DNA of 64,000 bases, taken from positions 62,001 to 126,000 of the forward strand of contig CAMCOS010000004.1 of assembly GCA_945876565.1 (NCBI GenBank), in the 5' to 3' direction. A program made the position numbers and the translations under genes. The first letter of the stretch is position 1, and each line of letters starts with the position of its first letter. The notes under the pieces are model-generated. The model searched no databases. It had not been told where the DNA came from and was given only the letters and a program-made list of their open reading frames with translations. Of this stretch, positions 1 through 8,857 are shown piece after piece. The stretch is from Lautropia mirabilis. Its GTDB lineage: Bacteria; Pseudomonadota; Gammaproteobacteria; Burkholderiales; Burkholderiaceae_B.

Positions 1-336
<336 letters not shown>

Positions 337-345
337 GATCGAACG

Positions 346-361
346 GTGAGGGATGCCTCAC
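346..361 (+). promoter_or_regulatory. Intercistronic hairpin between mreB and mreC
   Basis: Perfect 6-bp stem GTGAGG/CCTCAC with a GATG loop, 10 bp after the mreB stop. No T-run follows, so it is not a standard intrinsic terminator. It could mark an mRNA processing or stabilising point that keeps mreB expression above mreCD. The structure is seen directly; the function is inferred. Confidence 0.4.
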
Positions 362-416
362 ATCGCCCACCCTGCAAGTGCAGTTTGCCTACAAACTTGT
401 TTAAAAGCGGCTAGCC

Positions 417-1352
417 ATGGCTCGCAAAGTTGATCTTGAGCTGTTTCGGCGTAGTGTGCCGGCTGAGGTCAAGCTCGTTCTGCTTGGCTTGATATGCATC
501 GTTCTGCTGGTGGTGGATGCCAATTCGCGTTTGCTTGACCCAGTGCGCAAAGGCTTGGGTGTTGCGCTCTACCCGTTTCAGCGTGTGGTCATGTTGCCTC
601 GTGACGCCGTCACGCTGGTGCAGGACTACAGCAACGCTGCTCGATTATTGCAGCAGGAAAGCGATGATTTGCGACGCCAGCGCATCGAGTTGTCACAAGT
701 GGTGACCAACGCAGCACAGTTAGTCACTGAAAACGAACAGCTACGTCGTTTGCTTGGCGTGGTTGAACAGCGCCCGGCTTACCCGACGGTGGTGGTCGAA
801 GTCCTTTATGAGCCCGTGACTCCATACAGGCGTCGTTTAGTCTTTAACAAAGGCAGCCAAGATGGTGTCGCGCCTGGCATGCCCGTCATCGACGAGGGTG
901 GCGTGGTGGGCCAAGTGATCCGTGTGACGCCTTTTTCTGCTGAAGCAGCCATGCTCACGGATGAAGACCTCGCCATCCCCGTGCAACTCTTGCGCAATGG
1001 CCTGCGGCTGATTGCTTTTGGTTCGACTGTGCCCGGCAAAATTGAGGTGCGCTACTTTTCCTCAGACGCTGATATCCGTGTGGGCGATGTACTGGTGACC
1101 AGCGGCGTGGGTGGTGGCTTTCCATCGGGGCTCTCGGTGGCCACGGTTCAAAGTGTGGAGCGTGACGCGGCCTCTGGCTTTGCACGCGCATTGGCTGAGC
1201 CCACGGCCTACCCCGAGCGGTATCGTCATTTTTTGGTGCTGAAAGTGCCAGTGCAGGATCTGAGCAACACAAACACAAAGAGCACAGCCCCGCAAACCTC
1301 AGCCCCAGATACCCAAGTTCCTCAGGGGGAGCCAGCTGATGCGTCGCGCTAG
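417..1352 (+). CDS. mreC: Rod-shape determining protein MreC
   Basis: Bitopic inner-membrane protein that links cytoplasmic MreB to periplasmic wall enzymes and activates PBP2/RodA. The 311-residue product has a short cytoplasmic N-terminus, one membrane segment (about 19-41), a periplasmic coiled coil (about 70-113, ending LRRLLGV) and the paired beta-domain region with GSQDGVAPGMPV and GGVVGQVI motifs (about 140-270). The last 25-30 residues are a Thr/Ser/Pro/Gln-rich tail. ATG at 417. The 3' end overlaps mreD by 14 bp, indicating translational coupling within mreBCD-mrdA-rodA. Confidence 0.95.
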   Translation: MARKVDLELFRRSVPAEVKLVLLGLICIVLLVVDANSRLLDPVRKGLGVALYPFQRVVMLPRDAVTLVQDYSNAARLLQQESDDLRRQRIELSQVVTNAAQLVTENEQLRRLLGVVEQRPAYPTVVVEVLYEPVTPYRRRLVFNKGSQDGVAPGMPVIDEGGVVGQVIRVTPFSAEAAMLTDEDLAIPVQLLRNGLRLIAFGSTVPGKIEVRYFSSDADIRVGDVLVTSGVGGGFPSGLSVATVQSVERDAASGFARALAEPTAYPERYRHFLVLKVPVQDLSNTNTKSTAPQTSAPDTQVPQGEPADASR

Positions 1353-1899
1353 AGACCCGGATTTAAGTAGCGGCCTCTTGCGCACGGTTGGCATGGGTGC
1401 TGATAGCCGTGATGTGCACACGGATGGCTGGGTTGTCTGGGGCTCGATCCTGCTGATATTTCTGCTCAGCCTTTTGCCTTGGCGCTTGACGACCTGGGCG
1501 CCAGATCTTTTGATGTTGGTTCTGGCCTTTTGGGTGGTGCATGAGGGCAGTAAGGTGGGGCTAGTCACCGGTTTTGTGTTCGGGCTTTTAATGGACGTTC
1601 ATGATGCCGGCCCGCTCGGTCAATATGCCTTGACCTATGTGCTGGTCTGTTACGGAGCAGTGGTGCTCAGGCGCCGCATGCTGCGCTTTAATCTGTGGCG
1701 TCAGGCGATCCACATGTTGCCGGTGTTTGTCTTGGCACGTACCTTTACCCTGGTGCTGACCGCTTGGTTGATGGGCATGTGGCCCGGCTGGTGGTGGCTT
1801 GCGGGTGTTTTGGTTGCATCGGCGCTGTGGGTGCCAGTAGCATGGATTCTTTTGTTGCCAGGCAATCGCCTGGCAGCCATGAACTCTCAGACAGATTGA
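1339..1899 (+). CDS. mreD: Rod-shape determining protein MreD
   Basis: Polytopic inner-membrane partner of MreC in the elongasome. The 186-residue product has about five hydrophobic segments from residue 33 onward, with PDLLMLVLAFWV and GFVFGLLMDVHDAGPLGQ matching the MreD core. The N-terminus is about 30 residues longer than in many MreD proteins. ATG at 1339 lies inside the end of mreC and has a GGGGGAG Shine-Dalgarno about 6 bp upstream, which supports this start. An internal ATG at residue 19 is an alternative. Confidence 0.92.
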   Translation: MRRARDPDLSSGLLRTVGMGADSRDVHTDGWVVWGSILLIFLLSLLPWRLTTWAPDLLMLVLAFWVVHEGSKVGLVTGFVFGLLMDVHDAGPLGQYALTYVLVCYGAVVLRRRMLRFNLWRQAIHMLPVFVLARTFTLVLTAWLMGMWPGWWWLAGVLVASALWVPVAWILLLPGNRLAAMNSQTD

Positions 1900-1913
1900 A
1901 GTGTTAAACGCCT

Positions 1914-3800
1914 ATGTTTGATTTTAAGAATGCCAATGAACGTGAACGCAGCCGCTTTGGCCTACGAGTCTGGGTGGCTGGCGTCGTTGTGTTGTTGGCG
2001 TTTGGTTTGCTCGGGTGGCGGTTATGGGTGTTGCAAGTGCAGCAGCATCAGGGCTTGCTGCAACGTGCTGACAGTAACCGGACTGCGGTTGTGCCGATAC
2101 CGCCGCGTCGCGGTGAAATTCTTGACCGCAACGGTGAAGTACTCGCGCGTAATTATCTGAGCTACACGCTCGATGTGGTGCCGGGTCGAGTGGGCTCAAT
2201 CGAAGACTTGCTTGCTAATTTAGAGCGCGTGGTTGCAATGTCGGACCGACAAAAGCGGCAATTTGATCGGCGGCTGCGTGAGTCCGGGCCCTTTGCGCAG
2301 GTGCTGTTGCGTAATGACTTGTCCGATACCGAGGCCGCTTTTTTTGCGGTTCAGGCGTTCCGGTTTCCGGGTGTTGAGCTCAAGGCGCGGTGGGTCAGGC
2401 AGTATCCGCAGGGTGAGACCGCTGCCCACGTCGTGGGCTATGTGGGCCGAATTTCTGAGCGAGATTTGCAAGTGCTTGACGCTGAGAACAAACTTGGCAA
2501 CTACCGTGGTACCGATATCATTGGTAAGAAAGGCATTGAGAAATCCTGGGAACACCAACTTCATGGCCAAACTGGTATTGAGTCGCTTGAAGTAACTGCT
2601 AGAGGCCGACCGGTGCAAACACTGCATCGCATTGATCCGGCCCCAGGTGCAGACTTGACACTGTCGCTTGATCTACGCTTGCAGCGAGTGGCTGAAAAAG
2701 CCTTTAAGGGTCAGCGCGGTGCCTTGGTGGCAATTGATCCAAACAATGGCGAGATTTTGGCGTTCGTGTCGCAACCATCGTTTGACCCGAATCTGTTTGT
2801 CGATGGCATCGATCATGAGAGCTGGAAACAGCTGAACGAATCTGAAGACAAACCTTTGATCACGCGTCCGGTGTATGGCACCTATCCGATTGGTTCCACC
2901 TACAAGCCGTTTGTTGCACTAGCCGCCCTGGCCTTAGGCAAACGCACCGCCCAGACAAAAATTTATGACCCGGGCTATTACGAGATGGGTAAAACCCGGT
3001 TTCGAAATGCAGGCTCCGCCCATTTCGGTCAGGTGGATGTCCACAAGTCGTTGGTGGTCTCATCCGATGTGTACTACTACTCTCTTGCTGAAAGCATCAC
3101 GATTGACGCCTTGCATGACTTCATGAAGCCATTTGGGTTTGGTCAGCAGACTGGTGTTGATCTCGTGGGTGAACGAACCGGTATCTTGCCTTCTACGGCC
3201 TGGAAGAAGTCAGCGTTTCGGGAGCCGGAGCAACAACGGTGGTATCCGGGTGAAACCGTGTCGGTTCTGATTGGCCAGGGTTACAACGCGTTTTCTTTGA
3301 TGCAGCTTGCGCAGGCTACCGCGGTACTCGCCAACGGAGGCACGTATTACCGGCCGAGCTTGGTACGGGCTTTTAGGCCTAGCGGCGCTGCAACGCCACG
3401 GGCTGTTGAGGCTGAGGTCATGCATACCATCGAGCTGGACCCCAAAGCCGTTGATGCGGTTCGTAACGCTTTGGTTGGTGTCACCAAAGTGGGAACGGCT
3501 CGGCGAAGCTTTGCCTCTGCGCCCTATGAGGTGGCTGGTAAGACTGGCACGGTTCAGTTGTTTAACCTCAAGGGGGCCAAGTACAAGCGTGATGAGGTTG
3601 ACGAACGGCTGCGGGATCACTCTGCCTTCATGGGTTATGCGCCCGCAAAAAACCCGACCATTGCTTTGGCTGTGCTCGTGGAAAATGGCGGCTGGGGCAG
3701 TGAAGTGGCTGCCCCCATTGCCAGGGCGGTGTTTGATGCCTGGCTAATGCCCGACACAAGCGAGGTGGCTCGTCGCGATTTGGGTGTGGTGGCCCGATGA
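1914..3800 (+). CDS. mrdA: Penicillin-binding protein 2 (peptidoglycan D,D-transpeptidase MrdA)
   Basis: Monofunctional class B transpeptidase that cross-links peptidoglycan during cell elongation together with RodA. The 628-residue product has one N-terminal membrane anchor (about 19-40), the PBP dimerisation/pedestal region with RRGEILDRNGEVLA (66-79) and a transpeptidase domain. Catalytic motifs are STYK at 328-331, SSD at 383-385 and KTGT at 543-546. The length fits MrdA. The stop overlaps the rodA start by 4 bp (ATGA), so the SEDS/bPBP pair is translationally coupled. Confidence 0.97.
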   Translation: MFDFKNANERERSRFGLRVWVAGVVVLLAFGLLGWRLWVLQVQQHQGLLQRADSNRTAVVPIPPRRGEILDRNGEVLARNYLSYTLDVVPGRVGSIEDLLANLERVVAMSDRQKRQFDRRLRESGPFAQVLLRNDLSDTEAAFFAVQAFRFPGVELKARWVRQYPQGETAAHVVGYVGRISERDLQVLDAENKLGNYRGTDIIGKKGIEKSWEHQLHGQTGIESLEVTARGRPVQTLHRIDPAPGADLTLSLDLRLQRVAEKAFKGQRGALVAIDPNNGEILAFVSQPSFDPNLFVDGIDHESWKQLNESEDKPLITRPVYGTYPIGSTYKPFVALAALALGKRTAQTKIYDPGYYEMGKTRFRNAGSAHFGQVDVHKSLVVSSDVYYYSLAESITIDALHDFMKPFGFGQQTGVDLVGERTGILPSTAWKKSAFREPEQQRWYPGETVSVLIGQGYNAFSLMQLAQATAVLANGGTYYRPSLVRAFRPSGAATPRAVEAEVMHTIELDPKAVDAVRNALVGVTKVGTARRSFASAPYEVAGKTGTVQLFNLKGAKYKRDEVDERLRDHSAFMGYAPAKNPTIALAVLVENGGWGSEVAAPIARAVFDAWLMPDTSEVARRDLGVVAR

Positions 3801-4942
3801 TCAGTATTTTTAATTGGTTGATTCGAGGCTTGCGTGCAATCGATTGGCCATTGCTGCTCATTGTGGTCTGTTTGTCCGGTATTGGTTTGTTGGTGATGCA
3901 CTCTGCTGTTGGTGGCACGGGTTGGCGCTACGCCGACCAAAGCCGTTACTTTATGGTTGCACTCATCCTCATGTGGATCATTGCGTTGGTGCCGCCTCAG
4001 TGGCTTGCGCGACTCGCGCCCCTTATGTATGGCACCGGGCTCTTGCTGCTAGTGGCTGTGATGTTCGTGGGCGACACCAGCAAAGGGGCTACGCGGTGGC
4101 TTGATTTGGGGTTTGTCCGGCTGCAGCCATCTGAAATCATGAAAATAGCGCTGCCGCTTTTGTTGGCCTGGTATTTCCAGCAGCGAGAAGGCAAGCGCAA
4201 TCCGCTGGATTACCTGATCGCTTTGGCGATGGTGGCGCTCCCCTTTGCCCTGATCGTGCGCCAGCCCGATCTCGGAACGGCACTGCTGGTCGCTTCAGCT
4301 GGATTTTTTGTGATGTATTTTGCGGGCCTGTCCTTTAAGTTGCTCGTGCCAGTGGCCGTGGCTGGCGTGATCGGTCTTGGCTTGGTGCTGGTCTATGAAG
4401 ATACCCTGTGTGCGCCGGAAACTGACTGGGTGGTGTTGCATGACTATCAAAAGGGTAGGGTTTGCACATTGTTAGACCCAAGCAAAGATCCCTTGGGCAA
4501 GGGATTTCACACAATTCAGTCAACCATTGCGGTGGGCTCTGGTGGCTTGTATGGCCGGGGCTATATGGAGGGCACGCAGGCGCAGCTTGACTTCATTCCT
4601 GAGCGCACCACGGACTTTGTGTTTGCTGTGTTTGCCGAGGAGTTCGGTCTGTATGGATCGATTACGTTGCTGTTTTTGTTCTTGTTGTTGATTGCGCGGG
4701 GGCTGGTGATTGCAACGCGCTCGAACACGACGTTTTGTCGGCTAACAGCCGGCAGCCTGACACTGGTGCTGTTTGTGTATGTGTTTGTCAACATCGGCAT
4801 GGTGATTGGCATCCTGCCCGTGGTTGGTGTGCCCTTGCCGTTTTTTAGTTACGGTGGTACTGCTTTGCTGACGCTCGCCATCGCGTTGGGTATCTTAATG
4901 AGCGTCAGTGGTCACCGTGATGCGGCGTTGGCCAACAAATGA
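3797..4942 (+). CDS. rodA: Rod-shape SEDS peptidoglycan glycosyltransferase RodA
   Basis: SEDS-family glycosyltransferase that polymerises lipid II for cell elongation with PBP2. The 381-residue product has about ten membrane segments and family motifs GATRWLDLGFVRLQPSE (near 96-112), RQPDLGTA, FIPERTTDFVFAVFAEEFG and the C-terminal PLPFFSYGGTALL. It starts within the mrdA stop codon. The last 31 bp overlap the 3' end of the convergent mutY gene, so there is no room for a separate terminator between them. Confidence 0.96.
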   Translation: MISIFNWLIRGLRAIDWPLLLIVVCLSGIGLLVMHSAVGGTGWRYADQSRYFMVALILMWIIALVPPQWLARLAPLMYGTGLLLLVAVMFVGDTSKGATRWLDLGFVRLQPSEIMKIALPLLLAWYFQQREGKRNPLDYLIALAMVALPFALIVRQPDLGTALLVASAGFFVMYFAGLSFKLLVPVAVAGVIGLGLVLVYEDTLCAPETDWVVLHDYQKGRVCTLLDPSKDPLGKGFHTIQSTIAVGSGGLYGRGYMEGTQAQLDFIPERTTDFVFAVFAEEFGLYGSITLLFLFLLLIARGLVIATRSNTTFCRLTAGSLTLVLFVYVFVNIGMVIGILPVVGVPLPFFSYGGTALLTLAIALGILMSVSGHRDAALANK

Positions 4943-5964
4943 GCAATGGGTTTGGGTAATCCGTAATTGGCAAGATCGGTCAAGGCCACCCAACGTTGAT
5001 TGTTTGCCAGCATGGGCAGCGTTGCCGGTGCTGTGCTTAGCGACAGCCGCCAAGTCGTGATGACCATGCGAAAGTGCGTCAGCTCATGGGCAAAGCTCGC
5101 CATGCGCGCAGGCTCACCAAGCGCGAACTGTTTGGCTACATCGATGTCAGTCGGCAGGCACCACAAGCCACCCCACACACCAGAGGTGGGGCGCTTTTCC
5201 AATAAAACATGGTCGTGACAGGTCAGCCACAGCAAGCTGATGTCGCGTATGGGTTTGTCTTTCTTGTGACAAACCTTCACAGGAAACTGTTCAGGCCTGC
5301 CGAGTTTGAAAGCAGCACAGCTCGACCTCAGAGGACAAATGTCGCACTTTGGTTTGCTGCGCAGGCAAACCGTTGCACCCAAATCCATCAAGCCTTGTGT
5401 GTATCTTGCCATTGCGTCAGGCTCGCGCTGCAGATGCTTTGCGGTTGGCACTTCTCGTTGTGCGATTTGCCAAAGGGCTTTGGTGGTTGTGGCTTGGGTG
5501 ATTTCATCATCGATGGCGAAGTGCCGCGTCATGACGCGTTTGACGTTGCCATCGAGGATGGTTGCTCTTTCGCCATAACAAAACGCGGCAATCGCCGCCG
5601 CAGTCGAGGCGCCAATGCCTGGCAATGTTTGTAAAGCTGCGGCAGACCGAGGAAACTGGCCCTCAAACTGAAGCACGACTGTCTGGGCGCATGCATGCAG
5701 GTTGCGTGCACGCGCGTAGTAGCCGAGCCCAGCCCAATGCACAAGCACCTCGTCGATGTCGGCTTGGGCCAACTCGAGAACATTTGAGAAACGCGTTAGA
5801 AACCGCTGGTAGTAGCCGATGACCGTGCTGACTTGAGTCTGTTGCAGCATGATCTCTGATAGCCAGACACGGTAAGGATCTCCAGTATTCTGCCAGGGCA
5901 GGTTGTTGCGACCATGGGCTCGTTGCCAGTTAACAATGCGAACGGCTAATCGAGCGCTAGCCAT
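4912..5964 (-). CDS. mutY: Adenine DNA glycosylase MutY
   Basis: Base-excision repair enzyme that removes adenine mispaired with 8-oxoguanine. From the ATG at 5964 the product is 350 residues: HhH-GPD fold with catalytic Glu37 (LSEIMLQQTQ), helix-hairpin-helix LPGIGASTAAAI, catalytic Asp138 (ILDGNVKRV), a 4Fe-4S loop with Cys200/207/210/216 (C-x6-C-x2-C-x5-C) and a C-terminal NUDIX-like 8-oxoG recognition domain. An upstream in-frame extension of 41 codons was rejected because it reads into ftsX and has no family similarity. The gene begins 4 bp after the ftsX stop, suggesting one ftsE-ftsX-mutY unit. Confidence 0.95.
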   Translation of the reverse strand: MASARLAVRIVNWQRAHGRNNLPWQNTGDPYRVWLSEIMLQQTQVSTVIGYYQRFLTRFSNVLELAQADIDEVLVHWAGLGYYARARNLHACAQTVVLQFEGQFPRSAAALQTLPGIGASTAAAIAAFCYGERATILDGNVKRVMTRHFAIDDEITQATTTKALWQIAQREVPTAKHLQREPDAMARYTQGLMDLGATVCLRSKPKCDICPLRSSCAAFKLGRPEQFPVKVCHKKDKPIRDISLLWLTCHDHVLLEKRPTSGVWGGLWCLPTDIDVAKQFALGEPARMASFAHELTHFRMVITTWRLSLSTAPATLPMLANNQRWVALTDLANYGLPKPIAHLLANAASR

Positions 5965-5968
5965 GAAA

Positions 5969-6877
5969 CTAATAACGTGTGTGACGCGTGACAGACCAGC
6001 GTGCCGAGAATGCACCCAGGCCGACGGCAGCCAGCACATAAGCCACCAAGGCCAGGTGCCCGGGTAGATGTAATGCAAACAAGGCATCGTAGGTGCGTGA
6101 CAGGCTACTCAACGCGTCATTTAGCGGGTTTAGCGCGAGGCTTGCCAGCCCAATGGCAATCATGGCGGCGATGGCGCATGTGATGCCACCCTGATAGAGA
6201 AATGGCCGACGCACAAACGATTCGGTCGCGCCCACTAAGCGTGCCACCGCGATTTCCTCGCGCAGCGACAATGCCTGCATCCGCACCGTATTAAAGACCG
6301 ATGCCAGCACAACCAACACGATGATGAAGGTCACCATCGCCAGAGCAATGTTGCCAATTCTCAATAGGGCTTCAATGCGCTGTACCCAGATGCTGTCAAG
6401 TTGCACAAACCCAACGCCATCGAACTTTTCCCATTGGCGGGCAAGCACATCGGCGTTGTTTGCCATCTCTTGGTCCGCCACGATGGTGACGCTGACCGCG
6501 TGTGGCAGCGGATTGTTTGGCAGTGCGTCAAGGGCTTGACGCCAAGCGTCATTGGTTTGTAGGTTCTGATATGCCTTCTCTTTTGGGATCAGTTCAATTC
6601 CAAGCACCACCGGGTCGTTACGCTGGCCGATGGTTTTCGCGACGGCCTGCGCCTGCGCAAGGCTTGCCTCGGGTGTCATGAAGATGGTGAGCGCTGGGTT
6701 GGCTGAGACATGTTGGGTCAAGGGTTGCACCGATAAGAGGATGGATGCACCAAGCAAGGGCAAAACCAGAGCCATGGCAATCACGGCAACGTTGGTGACA
6801 AACGAGAATGGCTGGCCGATTAGCCGGCGCCAAGTCACGGCGAGCGCATAGCGATGGTGTTCAAGCAACTGCTTCAT
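5969..6877 (-). CDS. ftsX: Cell division protein FtsX
   Basis: Membrane subunit of the FtsEX ABC-type complex, which acts at the divisome and activates periplasmic murein hydrolases rather than transporting a solute. The 302-residue product has one N-terminal membrane segment (about 25-48), a periplasmic loop with the usual sequence around NPLPHAVSV, and three C-terminal segments flanking the conserved cytoplasmic SLREEIAVARLVGAT stretch. The start ATG overlaps the ftsE stop (ATGA). Confidence 0.95.
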   Translation of the reverse strand: MKQLLEHHRYALAVTWRRLIGQPFSFVTNVAVIAMALVLPLLGASILLSVQPLTQHVSANPALTIFMTPEASLAQAQAVAKTIGQRNDPVVLGIELIPKEKAYQNLQTNDAWRQALDALPNNPLPHAVSVTIVADQEMANNADVLARQWEKFDGVGFVQLDSIWVQRIEALLRIGNIALAMVTFIIVLVVLASVFNTVRMQALSLREEIAVARLVGATESFVRRPFLYQGGITCAIAAMIAIGLASLALNPLNDALSSLSRTYDALFALHLPGHLALVAYVLAAVGLGAFSARWSVTRHTRY

Positions 6878-7548
6878 GATGTCTTTGACACCGGAAAATC
6901 ACGAAAACGTCCGGGCTCAACCACGAACACGCGCTGCGCATATTGGGCCATTAGGTCCTCATCGTGCGTGGCGACCAAGGTGGTGACACCGACCTGATTA
7001 AAGTCTCTGAAGACTGACATCACCTTGCGCGCGGTCTCGCGGTCAAGGTTGGCGGTTGGCTCATCGGCAATGAGCAATGCGGGTCGATTGACGATGGCGC
7101 GCGCAATTGCCAAGCGCTGCTGCTCGCCACCTGAAAGCGAGATCGGATTGGCTTGTTCTTTGCCAGTTAGCCCGACTTTTTGCAGGGCTGCGCGCGCCCG
7201 CGCTCGCGCCACACTGGTTGGTTGGCCAGACACGGCCAGTGGCAGCATGACATTGTCTAGGGCACTGCGGTCATATAGCAAATGGGTGTCCTGCAAAATC
7301 ACGCCCACCGCACGGCGCAGGTATGGCCGCGCTCTGGCCGTGATTTGGTCTAGGCGTTGGCCGTTGACGTGAATGCTGCCGCGCGAACAGGGCTCAAGAC
7401 CTGCAATCAGCTTGAGCAACGTTGACTTGCCCGCGCCCGATGGCCCAGCAATGAATACAAATTCACCAGCCGTGACGGTGAAAGACACATCGTCCAAGAT
7501 GTGTGCGCCAGGGCCGTAGGATTTTGAGACGTGTTCAAACTCAATCAT
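6874..7548 (-). CDS. ftsE: Cell division ATP-binding protein FtsE
   Basis: ATPase subunit of FtsEX, coupling cytoplasmic ATP hydrolysis to control of periplasmic amidase/endopeptidase activators at the septum. In the 224-residue product the Walker A motif GPSGAGKST spans 35-43, the ABC signature LSGGEQQR 138-145 and the Walker B/ADEPT motif 161-165. The length is typical of FtsE, which lacks extra domains. It is divergent from aapJ across a 189-bp intergenic region; a TATACT hexamer (complement of 7572-7577) is a possible -10 element, without a convincing -35. Confidence 0.95.
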   Translation of the reverse strand: MIEFEHVSKSYGPGAHILDDVSFTVTAGEFVFIAGPSGAGKSTLLKLIAGLEPCSRGSIHVNGQRLDQITARARPYLRRAVGVILQDTHLLYDRSALDNVMLPLAVSGQPTSVARARARAALQKVGLTGKEQANPISLSGGEQQRLAIARAIVNRPALLIADEPTANLDRETARKVMSVFRDFNQVGVTTLVATHDEDLMAQYAQRVFVVEPGRFRDFPVSKTS

Positions 7549-7588
7549 GGTGGCTACTTAACAGACGTGTTAGTATAAACCCTGGATC

Positions 7589-7604
7589 TGGCATGAAATT
7601 TGCT
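7589..7604 (+). promoter_or_regulatory. Predicted sigma-54 (-24/-12) promoter of aapJQMP
   Basis: TGGCAT-GAAAT-TTGCT matches the RpoN consensus TGGCACG-N4-TTGCW at every defined position except one C-to-T. The GG (7590-7591) and GC (7602-7603) dinucleotides are separated by exactly 10 bp, as required. Transcription would begin near 7614-7616, leaving a leader of about 120 nt before the aapJ ATG. Sigma-54 control of an amino-acid transporter would fit nitrogen regulation by NtrC, but I saw no clear NtrC enhancer. Confidence 0.65.
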
Positions 7605-7617
7605 TGATCACCTGAAT

Positions 7618-7630
7618 GGGGATTTTCCCC
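7618..7630 (+). repeat. Palindrome at the start of the aapJ leader
   Basis: GGGGA-TTT-TCCCC is a perfect 5-bp inverted repeat, extended outward by AT/AT if one extra C is looped out. It lies 14 bp after the -12 element, so it would form at the very 5' end of the predicted transcript. It could be a stabilising 5' hairpin or a repressor site; the sequence does not decide. Confidence 0.4.
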
Positions 7631-7737
7631 CATGCCGGTCTTCCCATGGTGCGGCTACGATCGCCACTACGGGGTTTATGTGAACCCTGATGAAGCGACT
7701 GAGTTGTACTGTGATCAATTCTTCGATGGAGCGTGAA

Positions 7738-8754
7738 ATGAAAACTCTGAAATTGGCTGCCCTGGGCGCCGCCTTGTTTGCGACGGCCACAGTGGCACAG
7801 GCCGGCCAGACTTTTGATGCAGTCAAACAAAAAGGTTTTGTGCAGTGTGGCGTGTCCACCGGTTTGGCAGGTTTTTCCAACCCAGACAGTCAGGGTAACT
7901 GGACTGGCCTTGACATCGATATGTGCCGCGCAGTGGCAGCAACCATGTTTGGTGATGCATCCAAGTTCAAGGTAACGCCCTTGACCCCCGTGCAGCGCTT
8001 TACAGCATTGCAGTCAGGCGAAATCGATGTGCTCACCCGTAACACCACCCAGACCCTCACGCGTGACACGACCCTGGGCCTGTACGGCGCAGGCGTGAAC
8101 TTCTACGATGGCCAGGGCGTCATGGTCAAGAAAGATCTCAATGTGAAAAGCGCCAAGGAACTGGGCGGCGCAACCGTTTGCGTGCAGCCTGGTACTACGA
8201 CTGAGTTGAACCTGGCCGACTGGTTCCGTGCAAACAACCTGCAGTTCAAGCCCGTTGTGGTTGAGAAGCTCGACGAAACCGTGCGTGCATTCACGGCCGG
8301 TCGTTGCGATGCCTTCACCACCGACAAGTCGCAGCTGGCTTCGGTTCGTACCACGTTGCCAAATCCGGATACTTATGTCATTTTGCCGGAAACCTTCTCA
8401 AAGGAGCCGCTCGGACCCATGGTTCGTCAAGGCGATGAAGCTTGGTTCAACATCGTGCGCTGGGCCTTGTTTGCAATGATTGAGGCCGAGGAATATGGCA
8501 TCACATCAAAGAACGTCGAGGACATGCTCAAAAGCACTGATCCTAACGTTCAGCGCATCCTGGGGGTGACGCCGGGCATGGGCAAGAACCTTGGTGTTGA
8601 CGATAAGTGGGCTTACAACATTGTTAAGCAGATCGGTAATTACGGCGAAAGCTTTGAGCGCAATGTTGGTCAAGGCAGCCCCATGAAGCTTGAGCGTGGT
8701 CTGAACGCCACGTGGAAAAACGGTGGCTTGATGTACGGCTGGCCAATCCGTTAA
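7738..8754 (+). CDS. aapJ: General L-amino-acid ABC transporter, periplasmic binding protein
   Basis: Periplasmic receptor of a polar amino-acid-type ABC importer (AapJ/BztA family, broad L-amino-acid specificity). From the ATG at 7738 the product is 338 residues, with a signal peptide ending VAQA-G (cleavage after about residue 22) and an SBP_bac_3 fold with GLDIDMCRAVAA and MFGDASKFK motifs. An upstream in-frame ATG at 7690 would spoil the signal peptide; the chosen start has GGAG 6 bp upstream. It is followed by two permease genes and an ATPase gene in the aapJQMP order. The 91-103 bp gap to aapQ holds a strong stem-loop. Confidence 0.93.
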   Translation: MKTLKLAALGAALFATATVAQAGQTFDAVKQKGFVQCGVSTGLAGFSNPDSQGNWTGLDIDMCRAVAATMFGDASKFKVTPLTPVQRFTALQSGEIDVLTRNTTQTLTRDTTLGLYGAGVNFYDGQGVMVKKDLNVKSAKELGGATVCVQPGTTTELNLADWFRANNLQFKPVVVEKLDETVRAFTAGRCDAFTTDKSQLASVRTTLPNPDTYVILPETFSKEPLGPMVRQGDEAWFNIVRWALFAMIEAEEYGITSKNVEDMLKSTDPNVQRILGVTPGMGKNLGVDDKWAYNIVKQIGNYGESFERNVGQGSPMKLERGLNATWKNGGLMYGWPIR

Positions 8755-8769
8755 TACGACGATGTGATG

Positions 8770-8813
8770 GCGTAGCGGGTAAACAGGGATTGCCCCTGGC
8801 TGTCCCGTTACGC
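8770..8813 (+). promoter_or_regulatory. Stem-loop between aapJ and aapQ
   Basis: A 10-bp outer stem (8770-8779 with 8804-8813, one G-U pair) encloses an inner 5-bp stem CAGGG/CCCTG (8784-8788 with 8794-8798). No T-run follows. Such structures after a binding-protein gene commonly stabilise the upstream mRNA or reduce read-through, so that the receptor is made in excess over the membrane subunits. Pairing is seen; the role is inferred from other transporter operons. Confidence 0.55.
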
Positions 8814-8857
8814 AGGCTGCCTGCCCGAGCAGCTAACCTATTTCTGTGCGGATCTTT

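Noticed and set aside
4912-6087. 391-residue form of MutY starting at 6087
   Set aside because: The first 41 residues come from ftsX sequence in another frame; the family N-terminus begins at the ATG at 5964.
7527-7571. Direct repeat AGACGTGTT at 7527 and 7563 as an activator site for the sigma-54 promoter
   Set aside because: The copies are 36 bp apart, lack dyad symmetry and do not resemble the NtrC consensus; one lies inside ftsE coding sequence.
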